A stretch of DNA of 64,000 bases, from NCBI RefSeq assembly GCF_025370935.1, contig NC_133490.1, forward strand, positions 3,992,909 to 4,056,908, read 5' to 3'. Every line of letters starts with the position of its first letter. Position 1 is the first letter of the stretch. The notes below the pieces were generated by a model. The model ran no database searches, was not told where the DNA came from, and saw only the letters and a list, made by a program, of their open reading frames with translations. The position numbers and the translations under genes are program-made. This DNA is from Choristoneura fumiferana (lineage: Eukaryota > Arthropoda > Insecta > Lepidoptera > Tortricidae). Positions 30,487 to 42,296 of the stretch are shown piece by piece.

Positions 30487-31904
30487 CAAAAAAATATTGT
30501 AATGAACTGATTTATTCAGACTTCTACGCTAGTCATGTATCTGTCACCCTTTCAATCATCCACTTAACTGCAGTTTGTTAAAAATGACTTGTTAACATAC
30601 ACCCAAAGCAAGCAGCTGACAGCGCAGCTGTCAAACACATGTACGACGAGTATTTAGAAATTTTAGTTAATGCCAGCCACTGGCTTAAATGATGATAAAT
30701 ATCGCGGAAACCGAAGCTATTTTAAGACTTATAAACTAAGAAAATAGTCAAATGTAAAATTTCCAAATTAAACAGGATAGATAATGAGCTAGCACTTTTT
30801 TTCGATGGCCATTAGGGGCTATGCTTGTAGTGGTGATCGCGTGGAGGGCGAAGCAAAACACCTTGCAATCGTATCTGTTGTATGACGTCCACACTGTTGG
30901 ACATAGGCCTTGCCTAATGCAATGCGGACGGACATTGTAGTAAATATCACGGGAAATCATTAAAGTGTGGCCAGAAAATCCTAGAGCGAAACAGTGGCAG
31001 TATTTTCAAAAATATCTGTCACAGATACGTAATAGGAGGAACTCACATGCTTGCAAACTTTGTACAAAAATGTTACTATGTAAACAAAAGTGGACTTCTT
31101 GTGGGCTGAATCCGATGATAACTTCACTATCCCAAATCAACCCCAGTAGGATTCTATTAAGACGATTACCGGAATATTTTTTTCGCCGAAACCGGTTAAA
31201 TTCGGACGCCACACGCTCCTTTTGCAGACTGCAATAACATTGTTTGTTCTATGCAATTTCTAAGTCACATAAAGTTAAAATTTAATGCATGACGTAGTAG
31301 GGTTACTTTTAATATGACAGTTGCGGAATATATTGCACAAGGAGTGAAGGACGTATGTTCATCCATACGACTGGTTAGCGGAGAAATAGATTTGCTAATA
31401 TTTATGTTTAGGGTTCTATACCTCAAAGGTAAAAAACGTAACCCTTAAACGAGTAGGACCACTTTTTTGTCCGTTTATCTTTCTATTTATCCGTTTGTGA
31501 ACATCTTTTTTTTAGAGACGCGTAGACTTATCAATTGAGAATTTACTGAAATCGAGTTCAAATATTTCGTTACACACATTGAGACGTAATTTCCAGTGTA
31601 GCTAATGCAAGTGTATTAAAAATAAACAATTATCGTTCTTTTAAAATCAACCCTTAAAAGGTTCAAAAAAGGAATGAAATATTAGGCAAGAGTTTAGGAG
31701 AAATTAGTCGATTTTCATTTATGTCTCCGTAGGCGAAGTCGAATGCAAAATCTAGTTTTAGTAATAAGGAAAGAATGTCTTCCATTATCCATCTAAGTTA
31801 GCTTTAGAAGAAATTAGTTTTCTAATGAGAAAAGTCTTTATAGAAAACGAGAAACCGTTATGCAAATACAACCTCGGTCTAGAATCTAGACTTGCGTCAT
31901 TTAA
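30487..31904. other. Unassigned, with one RTE tail scrap
   Basis: 30880-30940 (TATGACGTCCACACTGTTGG, ACATAGGCCTTGCC) is a minus-strand RTE 3' fragment. The rest, including complementary open frames at 31006-31237, has no support. Confidence 0.35.
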
Positions 31905-31964
31905 TATACTTAAGTATGAAAGTTTCATCGTTTTGAAATCGAACAACAATATTGAATGAGTCTT

Positions 31965-32165
31965 GTTGAAATTCAACACATATGACCCAACCAACAAAAG
32001 TTTGAAAACCCTCGACTTTGTCACTTCAAAGTTCAATATCTCAAAAACCACCCAACCGATTTTGATATCTAAGAGCCATCGCTAGAAAACCTGCTTTCAA
32101 ATAAAAAAACGCATTCAAATCGGTTCACCCGTTTAAGAGCCACAGACAAACACACATAGCAGTCA
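31965..32165 (-). repeat. D2 element copy
   Basis: CGACTTTGTCACTTCAAAGT, ACCCAACCGATTTTGA, GCATTCAAATCGGTTCACCC and CACAGACAAACACACA in D2 order, reversed. Confidence 0.85.
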
Positions 32166-32224
32166 AACTAACGAAAAAATTAACGACATCCTTTAAGTAA
32201 TTTTTTATCATATTAATTATTCAA

Positions 32225-32420
32225 AAAAAATCACTTGAAATTTATTTATTCGACTATCAGTGTCTCAAATGTGGCTGAATTGATTTTTATCAAACATGGC
32301 TAAGGACCACCGCAACAAAACTCGCTTTCTCATCAAAAAAACCGCATCGAAATCGGCCCATCCGTTTGAGAGCTACGATTGGCATCAAGCTTATAACACC
32401 CTCTACGGGGTTGAAACAAA
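32225..32420 (-). repeat. D2-related diverged copy
   Basis: TTTTTATCAAACATGGCTAA, GCATCGAAATCGGCCCATCC and TTTGAGAGCTACGA parallel the preceding D2 copy at lower identity, suggesting an older tandem or independent insertion. Confidence 0.55.
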
Positions 32421-32561
32421 GTCGCTAGAATTCTAAGTTTTCTTTGTTGACATCTTCAACGAATATCGCAAAACGGGTACATTAGCGTTACACAAACTCG
32501 GAAACATATTTGCAAGGAAATACGGCAAAACCTCGCCCTTTTATGGCGGCTTACCCAGGAC

Positions 32562-32692
32562 AGGGGGGCAACTACGAAATCCGAAAATCAAAGCGCGTAT
32601 CGTACCGTCCCCTCACTCTTCTATTAAATAAGATAAGCGCCAGCGGGACGGCAAGATACGAAGTTGGAATTTTGCACTTCGTAGTACCTACG
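32562..32692. mobile_element. D9 MITE, diverged copy
   Basis: CAACTACGAAATCCGAAAAT, CGTATCGTACCGTCCC, ATTAAATAAGATAAGCG and an inverse end (CACTTCGTAGTACC) align with 56849-56973 but the outer ends are worn. Confidence 0.65.
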
Positions 32693-32805
32693 AGTATAGG
32701 GACAGGTTGCGAACTATTTGTGAGGGAAAACGCTTTGTGAAATGGCTGTAGTAAGATAAGATGTGTTACGAAACTATTCGCATGTTTCGGCTTTGCCTCA
32801 GTGGC

Positions 32806-33180
32806 AAAAAACCGGCCAAGAGCGTGTCGGACACGCCCGAAATAGGATTCCGTAGCCATTATGAAAAAAAAACAGTAATATTTTTCTAAGGATTTCGTAT
32901 TTTGTACGGAATATTCCAGGTTTAGGTATATTTTATACCTTAGGATGCGATTTACTCAACTACTAATAATACTCAAGAAAACTTAACCGTTATAGTTTTC
33001 CTTGTAAGTTTTATATATTTACTACCATCCTGAAAGTTTTCAATTTTTTCCGCCCACCGGTTTAGATTTTAGAGCAACATTTGCACTTTAAAGTTGAATA
33101 TTAGGCAAACAAATCACTGAATAAAAAAACGTTTTAGCAACTCCGTAATGGTACCCCACACGACAAGGTTGGATGAGAAA
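32806..33180 (+). repeat. D4 element, 5' part
   Basis: ACCGGCCAAGAGCGTGTCGG, TTTTTCTAAGGATTTCGTAT and ACTACCATCCTGAAAGTTTT continue to CACTGAATAAAAAAACGTTT. It parallels the minus-strand copy at 16398-17240. Confidence 0.85.
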
Positions 33181-35500
33181 AAAAGAGTTATCTTTTGATT
33201 CTGCAAACACCTAAGAGACCGTTTTAAATACAATGGCTACCAAAATTGCTATAGCAATAAATAATCATATTCAAAACAAACGATTAGTAAGTGTTTATTA
33301 AGTAATCGTTTGACGCGAAAGCTTACTTTGAAACTCAAACAAGCAAAGAAAGTCACGGCTTAAAAATATTATCCTGAGCGTAGCGAGGGTTTCAAAACAC
33401 GAATCACAAATCAACTTTGCTTTCGAGAGAAACACAAACTTTTACCTTATTATACTTAGCAAAAAACTTAAAGAATATTTTTGATAAAAAAAGAAAATTA
33501 GTTAAATAAATCATGCAACATAACACAAAATTCTACATAAATATTAGTAGTCACGTTTGAATTTCGTAACATCTAGTGTCACAACATATTATGCAATAAA
33601 TGAATTGAATTGAAATCGAATTGAATTTCAAGAAAACTTTTGATGCTGGCAGATAAAAAGTGTTGTGCCTATTTGGAATAACAAAGCTGCAACTATCCAA
33701 GCTGGTGAAGTAAAAAAACATTTTATGCCTCATCCATAACTTTCCAGTAAAGTTCTCAAGTCGTCACAAGCGTACCTACCGCCCGCAATTTCCTTTTCCG
33801 GCCTTGTACGCCAAATGTAGGGAAGAAATCTAAATATTCAGTACCCTACCCATATTACTTTAGCTTCTAATGTTATGCGCGTAAGAGCTATTTTTACACG
33901 TGTCTATGTAACATAAGGATATTTGTAGGTTATTTTAAAGTTGATATTTTACAAAATTGGTTAGTGATGTTGGTCTTTTAAACGAATAACCTAGTTGACA
34001 GTGTTGCATTGAAGAGTGAATAGAGCAGACATTACAATACATCACAAATTCTTTATCTTTCTCTACATTACAATGACTCTTAAAATCTTTATTGTACACC
34101 ACAAATAAAACATTTTTACAACTAGATCGAGTCCGCGGCTTCTACGTTTCAGATCTATTTATCGTTATTCTTTGTACGCTCTACATAATATCACAAATTA
34201 AACCCGTATTGATATAATGAACATTCTAAGTGCAAAAGTTTGGGCTACTCAGGGCTTTTTTACCCTTTCGCAAATTTTTATACTTACACAGTATCACGGT
34301 AAAAGAATCCTAAATTGATAAAGCTACAATTAAAGTTTGAGAACATTATGCAAAGTTAACGTTATACGCTCACATATGAAACACAGTTACATTTTGCTCA
34401 TGTAGTAGTGACATTCGCTAAGGTAGCTCAAAGTTTTTTGTCAAACCTTTTAAGCATTTCAAGGTGCGACGCTGAGTTCAAATTAGATATTCTTATGAGC
34501 AACTCATATGAGATTCACCATATCTCATATAGGTAACAGAATCTCGACTGAGAAATATTTAATTCATGAAATGTAACCAGCTGAAGTCAGATGCAAATCG
34601 CAAGCAGAGATTTTACATGAATTTTATATATGAAATTTGATAAGACGCGATGGTTTCATTTTGAGTTATGACTGAAAAAAACGTCGTAAAAACCAAGAAG
34701 ACGATTTAATTTCAAATCATAGCAAATTGGGTGTTTTAAAAATGATTGGTAGTGCAAAAAAGGGAGCTTTAAATTACGTTTTGATTACGTCGTAGTTTTA
34801 CTTAATTCTTTATTTTTCAATCATTTAGTAATTTTAGTAAATGAGACGTTACTTTACGGAGGTCCGTATTAATGAACTATTTATAAACAATTACTTTGCT
34901 CACCCGAGTACTTACGATAGATGCAACAAATGTGTGTTCATGCAACTTTTACCCCACGTTTTAAGAACACATACATCACACTAACCTGACGCATTTCGAA
35001 CTCAACCATACCTACTTCATTAACAGAGCAACACGACCGTTCACCATGCTTGTATGTTAATCTAGCAAAGTGAGCAAAATAATTATAGTTCTTTATTTTT
35101 CACATAACAAATTCCATAATACACATCAATCCTCAATTTAACAGTTCATAAAATTTAACAGTGGAACTGCAATTTTGTATACGTTTCAAAGTGTCATCTA
35201 GCTTCGACGCATTTCACACAAAAGCATAACTTTCAAATCGAACAAAAACCATTTCGAAAAGAGGAAAAAATTGCGTCCAACTTAATTTACAACTGGCACA
35301 ATGCATTTGTCTGTTGCCTTTTGTTCCATTTTCGAAGTAATTATCACTGTTTTAAATTTTATGGCCTGCCAGTAACCTTCTTAGAAGCAGTGTTTGTGAC
35401 AATGTTTTGTGCTTGCGGTGTCTCTGTTTGGAAAATAATGGGTCTGGAGCTTGTTTTAATGAATGAGTTGGCTGAACGTCTTTGACTTTCTGTCCTTTGT
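33181..35500. other. Unassigned AT-rich DNA
   Basis: The longest repeat-poor stretch of the window. I see no shared repeats, RNA genes or convincing open frames. Confidence 0.45.
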
Positions 35501-35504
35501 ATAG

Positions 35505-35700
35505 GACAGTGAGTTTACTGTTGCTTGCGTGGTTAGTAATAAATGGTATTTTTCGAATCGCCCGGATATATCAAATGTATAATACTGTGCAGTCTTCAAA
35601 GGATCGACTGATTGAATTTGCATTCACAACGAATGGCCATCATGACATTGATTTAAAAAACTTTGGCCCTGATCATACAAAGCCAAGTTTAGTAGCTTGA
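35505..35700 (+). other. Candidate terminal exon (weak)
   Basis: A strong pyrimidine tract (TTTGACTTTCTGTCCTTTG) and TATAG precede 35505. One frame then stays open for 65 codons to TGA at 35698. It begins with a hydrophobic membrane-like segment (SLLLLAWLVINGIFRIAR) and ends polar (KNFGPDHTKPSLVA). No family is recognised, and no AATAAA lies close downstream. Confidence 0.2.
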
Positions 35701-36249
35701 TGTATCAAGGCAATATGAATTTAAATCGAATTCAAAGAAAGTTGGTTCTCAATTTTAAAGTTGGATTTTTTCTATTAATATGGTACCTATGGCCACAAAT
35801 CAAGTTCAGCAATGTGTCTACCTCGATAATTTGTATTTTGTAATTATGGTATGGTCCATAACTGTAGTGCCAAATTAGTAAAAACCCGTTTCGTCCTATT
35901 AATAGAACGTAAAGTCCGTCCGGTTTTGGCCTCTCCCGCACTTGTCTATTAGCAGGCATGCCTTCTCGCACCAGGTAGCGGAATTCGGGCGGCCGTTTGT
36001 CCGTCCCCTTTAATTAAATTCCGAAGCCTTCTAATTGTCCAAATTTTAGGACAAAATATTAAATAGCTACTAATCAGTCTTCTAAAAAAGGGTTTTTTGT
36101 TTTAGCGTTTTCCCTAAATCTATTTTCTCGAACTTTGTCAGGGGCGTGTTTGTTAATAGTAAGGTTATGTGACTTAATGTAAAGAGTGGAAGCGATAGGT
36201 TTATGCATGAAACCTACATGTATCGCATTGGAGTAACAGCTTTTTACCT
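35701..36249. other. Unassigned DNA
   Basis: A minus open frame at 35732-35971 shows no coding signal. No repeats are placed here. Confidence 0.35.
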
Positions 36250-36254
36250 ATATA

Positions 36255-36440
36255 AGTGGGGGAAAACGAGCATGAAGGTCATCTGATGGGAAACAATAAC
36301 CGCTGCTATGGACACCCGCAACACGAGGGTTATCACAGGTGCGTTGCCGGCCCTTTGAGAGACTGAGAGGCTCGTTTTTTAAAGATCCCTAAGTTGTACC
36401 GCTCCGGGAATGCTGACCCAAGAAACTAGATCCATATTTT
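36255..36440 (+). repeat. D6-family copy (subtype 2)
   Basis: GGGGGAAAACGAGCATGAAG, GTCATCTGATGGGAAACAAT and GGTGCGTTGCCGGCCCTTTG. The reverse of the same subtype lies at 60490-60640. It resembles D6 in layout. Confidence 0.7.
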
Positions 36441-36499
36441 GCATTGTCGCGAAGTAACAAAATAATCAATTAAAAAGCACATTATTTTAGTTTCCCGTA

Positions 36500-37020
36500 T
36501 GACAAGGTCGTCGGCCAGTATTTTCATCGGCTGTCTCACTCTTCGCCCACTCACTTCGCTCACTATATCATGCACAGGGATATTTGGAAATAATTTCGAT
36601 CCGCATTGGCGATCCCTTACACCAAATAGCGAATCAACTGTGTTAATAAACGATATAACACCTAAGACCCATAGTCGATAAAGTACAAAGCTATTACAGT
36701 AAACCGCATCTATTCAAATCGATCTGGAGATAAATGTGGACAAACGTTTGCGCACAAGCAAACAAACAAACAAACAACCTCTCACCCTAAATGCATATAC
36801 CATCTCCGTTCGATCGTGGGTAAAAATGTAGTTGTGTTAAATATTTGTGATGTATACTTAGATAACATTAAATAATATTGCAAATCTGTTTGGAAAAAAT
36901 ACCTCGTTGAAATTCTTGCCGGATTCTTCTCAACAGAGGTTTTAGTTTAGTTTAGTTTATTTATTCATTCAATACATCATTACATTATAATTTACATAAA
37001 TGTCAGAGAATCGAACCGAA
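36500..37020 (+). mobile_element. LINE-X 3' end
   Basis: GATCCGCATTGGCGATCCCT, GTTTGGAAAAAATACCTCGT and CTTGCCGGATTCTTCTC occur in this order, ending in a (TTTAG)n tract and a T-rich tail. No reverse transcriptase remains. Confidence 0.75.
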
Positions 37021-37079
37021 CCGAACCGTTGTTTTTTTGACATTCATAAGTAGATGAGATATTTTGAATGATAACATAA

Positions 37080-37107
37080 CACCCCCCTTTTTGCGTCGGG
37101 GGTTAAA
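37080..37107 (-). repeat. D2 5' end scrap
   Basis: TTTTTGCGTCGGGGGTTAAA is the reverse of the D2 start and directly abuts the next hairpin. Confidence 0.6.
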
Positions 37108-37237
37108 AACGGATAACTCACGCCTGTGTGCGCGTGTTGCAGCAGCCGCCGAGTCGCGTTGCTCCCAGAAGAAGGGTTACGGATTAGCCCGAAACATGTC
37201 GAGCTAAACTCGATTTCAGATGTGAGTTATCCGTTTT
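37106..37237. mobile_element. Short inverted-repeat element
   Basis: AAAACGGATAACTCAC at the left and GTGAGTTATCCGTTTT at the right form a 16-bp inverted repeat around a GC-richer interior with AGAAGGGTTACGGATTAGCC. Probably a small non-autonomous DNA element. Confidence 0.6.
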
Positions 37238-37354
37238 GTTATCATTTAAAGTGAGTGAATCTCGCGGTAGTTTCATGTTCCAGATATTTTGACTTGATTT
37301 GACTTGTCTTTGCCGGAACATAGCAGTGTAAGCGCTGCTCCGTCGCACTATTTA

Positions 37355-37556
37355 AGCAGCGTTTCCACCAGGGATGTGCGAGGAATATATTTTTCATTGA
37401 CCAATAGAAACGCTTCGTTTACCTCGCCTCGCCCCGCTCAGCTGTTTCCACCAGAGATGTGCTGTGCGAGGATGTGTAAATGAAGCGTTTCTATTGGTTA
37501 ATGAAAAACACATCCCTCGCAACACATCCTCACACATTATTGGTGGAAACACTGCT
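37355..37556. mobile_element. MITE with TTA target duplication
   Basis: Ends AGCAGCGTTTCCACCA and (reverse) AGCAGTGTTTCCACCA; 202 bp. TTA flanks both sides (37352-37354, 37557-37559). The GAAACGCTTC / GAAGCGTTTC segments inside are also inverted. Consistent with a PIF/Harbinger-type MITE. Confidence 0.85.
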
Positions 37557-37764
37557 TTATTCATAAACATTCTTTCACCTATTTTGAAAATTACTTTGTG
37601 AACTTTATTAATTTTGCATTCAGAAACAGCACACGGCTACCCTCTAATACTGAATGTTACAGTGTCCCCATCTGACGGGGATCGCTGCATAATCGGAACG
37701 GCTGGCGTTAGGGCGGCAGGTGGCATGCGATTGGGATCTTAAGAGGTTGTTTGCAATAAGGAAT

Positions 37765-37918
37765 AAGGTGAGGAAACCTGCACGAACCTTCGAAGTAATT
37801 CAATGGAGCGGGAAGTTCCCAATCCGCACTGGCCTGCGTGGGAACTACGGTACAAGCTCTCTAATTCTGAAAGACCTGTGCCCAGCAGTGGGTCGTATAT
37901 AGGCTGGGATGATGAAAG
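37765..37918 (+). mobile_element. SINE-A, 5'-truncated
   Basis: From AGGTGAGGAAACCTGCACGA to GTCGTATATAGGCTGGGATG and ATGA. The box A/B head is absent. Confidence 0.85.
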
Positions 37919-39059
37919 AATAAGGTCAACGTTCGAGTGCGTGTTTAATGTCCCAGTCGTCTATTGGTGTAAATATGTTGAGAAGTAGAACATGGACCAG
38001 GACTGGTGTAGTTGAAACAGTATTTTTTTTAATTAGATGAAACTAAAAGGGAATTACAATACCTGAGTGTAAACAAAAAAAAAAACAATTAACATGAAAA
38101 ATAAATGTAACTACATAGAACGAGTCGAAAAACTCCTCCTTTTCTGAAGTCTTCCTTCTGAAGTATTTTGCGATAACGAATTGCGATTCCAAGACGCAGA
38201 AATGTCGCTGGCCTTATTTCACCCGCCGGGCTAATTGTCTATTTCAGACTTAGTCATTTGCATTGACTAATGACTGGCTGATTCTAGGATTGATTTTCAA
38301 TTGCGACGGATTTGCGATGGGTCTTGTTTAAGGACAGACTTACGTGGACTTTTTTATTCTTTAATTGGGTTCTTGTTAAACAAACCCCTTCTAAAGCTTT
38401 TTTTAATATAAAACTGACCCGTGACACAGAATAAATAATTGTACAGTCGAGTTCTTAAACTTGTGAGCAAAAATTCGATCAAAAATATCTGAACACGACT
38501 CTATTGTTATAAGTATTACTAGCTCTGTTACTAATAACTAACTAGTCCATCCAATCCACATTCCCCATCAAAAGCAAATAATCACCCGCGCCATCAAGTA
38601 TTCAGTGGGCTGTGCATTGACTGATTAACGTCAGAACTAGGATTGCCTGGGTGTTGGCTTTGCAATTGAAATTATTGAGTTAAAAATAGTTTTCTAGTAA
38701 TCAATATCGGATGTTTAAGCGCGTTATTGCTTAAAGGCAATATCAGTGGCGTGTAGAACATCCGGAAAGAAAAAGGGCTGGGCTAAGTAGATCTTCGGCT
38801 GAAACACCTAAATAAGTATGGGGATAAAATTTCGAACGTAATAATAATGATAATATCTTGGGACAAATTAAACCTTGACCTAGCCCTAAACTAAGCAAAG
38901 CTTGTAATATTGGTGCTAGACAACGGATAGACATAGAATTTCAATCCAACAGCCAGACCTAACGGTTTTCCGCATGCGAAGCCGAAGGTTAGTTTAAAGT
39001 TAAATTTATTTTTTAACCTTTTTATTTCGAATACGTATTTTACAGACCAATCAAAAATA
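37919..39059. other. Unassigned DNA
   Basis: AT-rich with no placed repeats. A minus open frame at 38743-38934 has no coding signal. Confidence 0.35.
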
Positions 39060-39084
39060 TACGAAAACGAAAAATAAATTATAT

Positions 39085-39390
39085 ATGTACTCCTCCGAAA
39101 CGGCTTGACCGATTTTTATGTTTTTTTTTTGTGTACTGAGAATAGGGCGTAAACTATTTTTAATTCTACACGGACGGAGTCGCGGGCAACAGCTAGTCTA
39201 ATATATAAATTTCTCGTGTCACAGTGCTTGTAACCAAGCTCCCCCGAAACGGCATGACCGATTTCTATGTTTTTTTTGTGCATAGGTATTCGGTAGATCA
39301 GAGAATAGGACGTAAACTGTATTTCATAGCGGGATACCGCTAAACGAATTCTACGCGGACGAAGTCGAGGGCAACAGCTAGTATTTATAT
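39085..39390 (-). repeat. Two tandem D3-like repeats
   Basis: CTACACGGACGGAGTCGCGG then GCAACAGCTAGTCTAATATA, and again CTACGCGGACGAAGTCGAGG then GCAACAGCTAGTATTTATAT. Each unit starts near ACCGATTTTTATG or ACCGATTTCTATG. The units share the D3 start motif. Confidence 0.75.
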
Positions 39391-39610
39391 ATTTTGGACT
39401 CAGCATGTTGTCCACTTGCGAAATCCAAGAAAACGGTGGATATTGCGGGGCCATGTAAATATAATAAACTACCCGACAGAATATTCAAAACGACCTGACA
39501 TTCTTCAACCAATTAAAAAAATGGCTGACTAAAAATGCCTTTTATGACATGTCAGAATATAATACCTAATAATAATAATGATAATTTAATTTAATTATAA
39601 TATTTTATCG

Positions 39611-39712
39611 AAATACAAACTGAGACATGGATGCACAGAAAAACCAGAAAAAGAGACCAGCGCTGGTCTCTTTTTCTGGTTTTTCTGTGCATCCATGTCT
39701 CAGTTTGTATTT
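39611..39712. repeat. Perfect 102-bp palindrome
   Basis: Two 51-bp arms with no spacer, centred on ACCAGCGCTGGT between 39661 and 39662. Each arm is the SINE-C body from box B's 3' stem to CAGTTTGTATTT. It marks the left edge of the 385-bp array. Confidence 0.95.
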
Positions 39713-40571
39713 TCGATATGGTTTCACGGGATACCCGTAAAAGTAACAAATTTGGAGTTGAAATAAAAAAAATACAAAAAGACTCCAAATAACCAATCAT
39801 AATTTGATTGCTTAGTAGCGACATCTCTTGTCTGGGTGAGCGGTTGGTTCCGAAAGAATGTGACGTCTCTCGATGAGAGCGAAAACATAGATGTCGCTAG
39901 TGCTGCTGCATAAGTAGCGTAGTAGAAATAAGCAACCTGAGATATGAATGTATAGGAAAAATTCGTGTCTAGATTCCTGTCCAGCGGTGGTGTAGGGGTT
40001 ATAGCACGCAGCACGGATTGCTGAGGACCTGGGTTCGATTCCCAGCGCTGGTCTCTTTTTCTGGTTTTTCTGTGCATCCATGTCTCAGTTTGTATTTTCG
40101 ATATGGTTTCACGGGATACCCGTAAAAGTAACAAATTTGGAGTTGAAATAAAAAAAATACAAAAAGACTCCAAATAACCAATCATAATTTGATTGCTTAT
40201 TAGCGACATCTCTTGTCTGGGTGAGCGGTTGGTTCCGAAAGAATGTGACGTCTCTCGATGAGAGCGAAAACATAGATGTCGCTAGTGCTGCTGCATAAGT
40301 AGCGTAGTAGAAATAAGCAACCTGAGATATGAATGCATAGGAAAAATTCGTGTCTAGATTCCTGTCCAGCGGTGGTGTAGGGGTTATAGCACGCAGCACG
40401 GATTGCTGAGGACCTGGGTTCGATTCCCAGCGCTGGTCTCTTTTTCTGGTTTTTCTGTGCATCCATGTCTCAGTTTGTATTTTCGATATGGTTTCACGGG
40501 ATACCCGTAAAAGTAACAAATTTGGAGTTGAAATAAAAAAATACAAAAAGACTCCAAATAACCAATCATAA
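39657..40571 (+). repeat. Tandem array of a 385-bp SINE-C unit
   Basis: GTTTCACGGGATACCC recurs at 39721, 40106 and 40491, an exact 385-bp period. About 2.4 units are present. By eye only two substitutions and one A-run length change separate them. Each complete unit contains the tRNA-like head (GTGTAGGGGTTATAGCACGC, GGTTCGATTCCCAGCGCTGG), the body and the GACTCCAAATAACCAATCAT end. The linker between tail and next head is the element's 5' extension, as at 24.1 kb. Confidence 0.95.
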
Positions 40572-41214
40572 TTATTATATTTTAATTTGAATTTTTAATC
40601 TTGGATTGCTTTGATTATTTCTTGTATAATTTCATTTTATCTAATGATTAATATCAATTGTATTTTTATGTTAATTTGATTGGCTTCGGCTGAATTTTAA
40701 ATTGTATAATAAATTGTATTAATGAATTTATTTATACTTAATAATTTGACATGTAATATTTTTAATTTTATGAATAAATGAATATGAATATATGATTTAT
40801 TATACAATGTGCAATTCCTAATAGTTTTTTTCTCGACTTTACGATTGCCAAAGACACAAAGCTAACTCCGATCAGTGTCATTGGTTAGACGCGCCGACTC
40901 CATCGATCATAGTTTTTGTTCACTCAAAAAATTCTGTCAACAAATTCTTAAAACAGGGATAACATCGCATAGCTTTATGGAAGCAAAGTATGCCGCCATA
41001 ATTCTTTTAATTAATTCTTCTTGGACGTAACTTTGATCTGGTTCAAACATAACGCTCAGGACTCAGGGAAAGCTAGGATATATTGAAGCTAACAGGACAA
41101 ATAAATGATTAATGAAGGATAAGGGACAAAAAATAATCAGTATAAATTCAGTATCAAAGAATCAGTATTTCAGTATAAAGTCTCGTATCTTTGTCTTTTG
41201 TCTCGTATCTATTA
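40572..41214. other. Unassigned AT-rich DNA
   Basis: 40572-40800 is almost pure A/T and could be the 3' UTR of an old LINE. Nothing else is seen. Confidence 0.35.
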
Positions 41215-41505
41215 AAAACTTTTTTTTATTCGACTGGATGGCAAACGAGCAAATGGGTCTCCTGATGGTAAGAGATCACCACCGCCCATACACATCTGCA
41301 ACACCAGGGGTATTGCAGACGCGTTGCCAACCTAGAGGCCTAAGATGGGATATCTCACGTGCCAGTAATTTCACCGGCTGTCTTACTCTCCACGCCGAAA
41401 CACAACAGTGCAAGCACTGTTGCTTTACGGCAGGATTAGCGAGCAAGATGGTGGTAGCAATCCGGGTGTACCTTGCACAAGGTCCTACCACCTGCTAAAT
41501 CTAAT
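41215..41505 (+). repeat. D6 repeat, best copy
   Basis: GACTGGATGGCAAACGAGCA, GAGATCACCACCGCCCATAC, GCGTTGCCAACCTAGAGGCC and GGTACCTTGC-like text to CCTACCACCTGC. Long open frames on both strands only translate the repeat. A minus copy is at 49937-50085. Confidence 0.8.
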
Positions 41506-42056
41506 CTCATCTAATTCTTGGTGAAAATTTCCCTTCGCACGACTAATGTCCAAGGAGAAAAATGTCCAAGTCTTCAAAAATTTCCAATTAGTTATTGGTT
41601 CAGCCATAAAAATGTCCAATCACTTACAGGTCCAGCCATGAAAGTGAAAAACACTTGACCAGAAAAATATCCTAATTATCGTCTACAAGTCAAATAACAT
41701 GCTGCTTAAATCATTAAGGACTTGTATATTTTTCATACTTAGAAAACTACGCTATGCCTTCGATTTGCTGTCACTACCAAACAACCCTTATTTATATCAA
41801 ATTTTATTATCTATCAGTTTTTTCTTTCGTCCTCGGAACTTATCAAGCCCCTTTTGTCTACACCCTTTGTTTTGTTTTGGATGAATTTTGGACTTTAAAA
41901 AACGGGATGAGCATCTTAATAGCTTATGAATTAAAGATATAACATTAATATACTTTTTAGCTTTTCAGCTTTTGTTGATAGTTGGAGAAATGTTGGTAGT
42001 TGTATTAATAATACAATAGTGCACAAGAAACAACACGCATTCGAAAAGAGTCACCA
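41506..42056. other. Unassigned, with AAAAATGTCCAA motifs
   Basis: AATGTCCAAG/T recurs three times between 41545 and 41620. Overlapping plus-strand open frames at 41699-41942 are Tyr/Leu/Phe-rich, with no clear coding signal. Confidence 0.3.
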
Positions 42057-42176
42057 GAGGCCGTATCGCCTTATGATTCTGAAGCTCACGATTGCAATAA
42101 AATGACAGTTTTTGTATGCGAAATCTGTCATTTGATTGCGATCGCGTTCGCCTGTAACATTAGGCAATACGGCCTC
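42057..42176. mobile_element. 120-bp MITE
   Basis: Ends GAGGCCGTATCGCC and (reverse) GAGGCCGTATTGCC. The interior carries AAAATGACAGTTTTTGTATG near its inverse AAATCTGTCATTTGATTG. Target duplication not certain. Confidence 0.75.
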
Positions 42177-42296
42177 AGAGCCCATTGAGGGCTATCGCTT
42201 ATGAATTCTCCGCTGGAGGCGCTAGTGTAGCGAGAGGTCTCCGAAATGTTAAATCTTATCGTTTTTGTGTGAGCTATACACGGGTTTATTTATAAC

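Noticed and set aside
36936..36960. (TTTAG)n as a functional satellite
   Set aside because: It is the tail of a LINE-X 3' end and only a few units long.
39984..40055. tRNA genes repeated in tandem
   Set aside because: These are SINE-C heads; the body after box B is shared with dispersed copies at 24.0 and 59.8 kb.
39724..40546. Long overlapping minus-strand open frames repeated at 385 bp
   Set aside because: They translate the SINE-C array in reverse; repetition of the frame follows from repetition of the DNA, and no protein family is recognised.
39611..40571. CRISPR-like array
   Set aside because: The period is 385 bp, the units are nearly identical throughout with no variable spacers, and the organism is an animal.
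41112..41498. 128-codon plus frame and its 71-codon minus shadow
   Set aside because: Both lie on the D6 repeat, whose other copies do not keep the frame.
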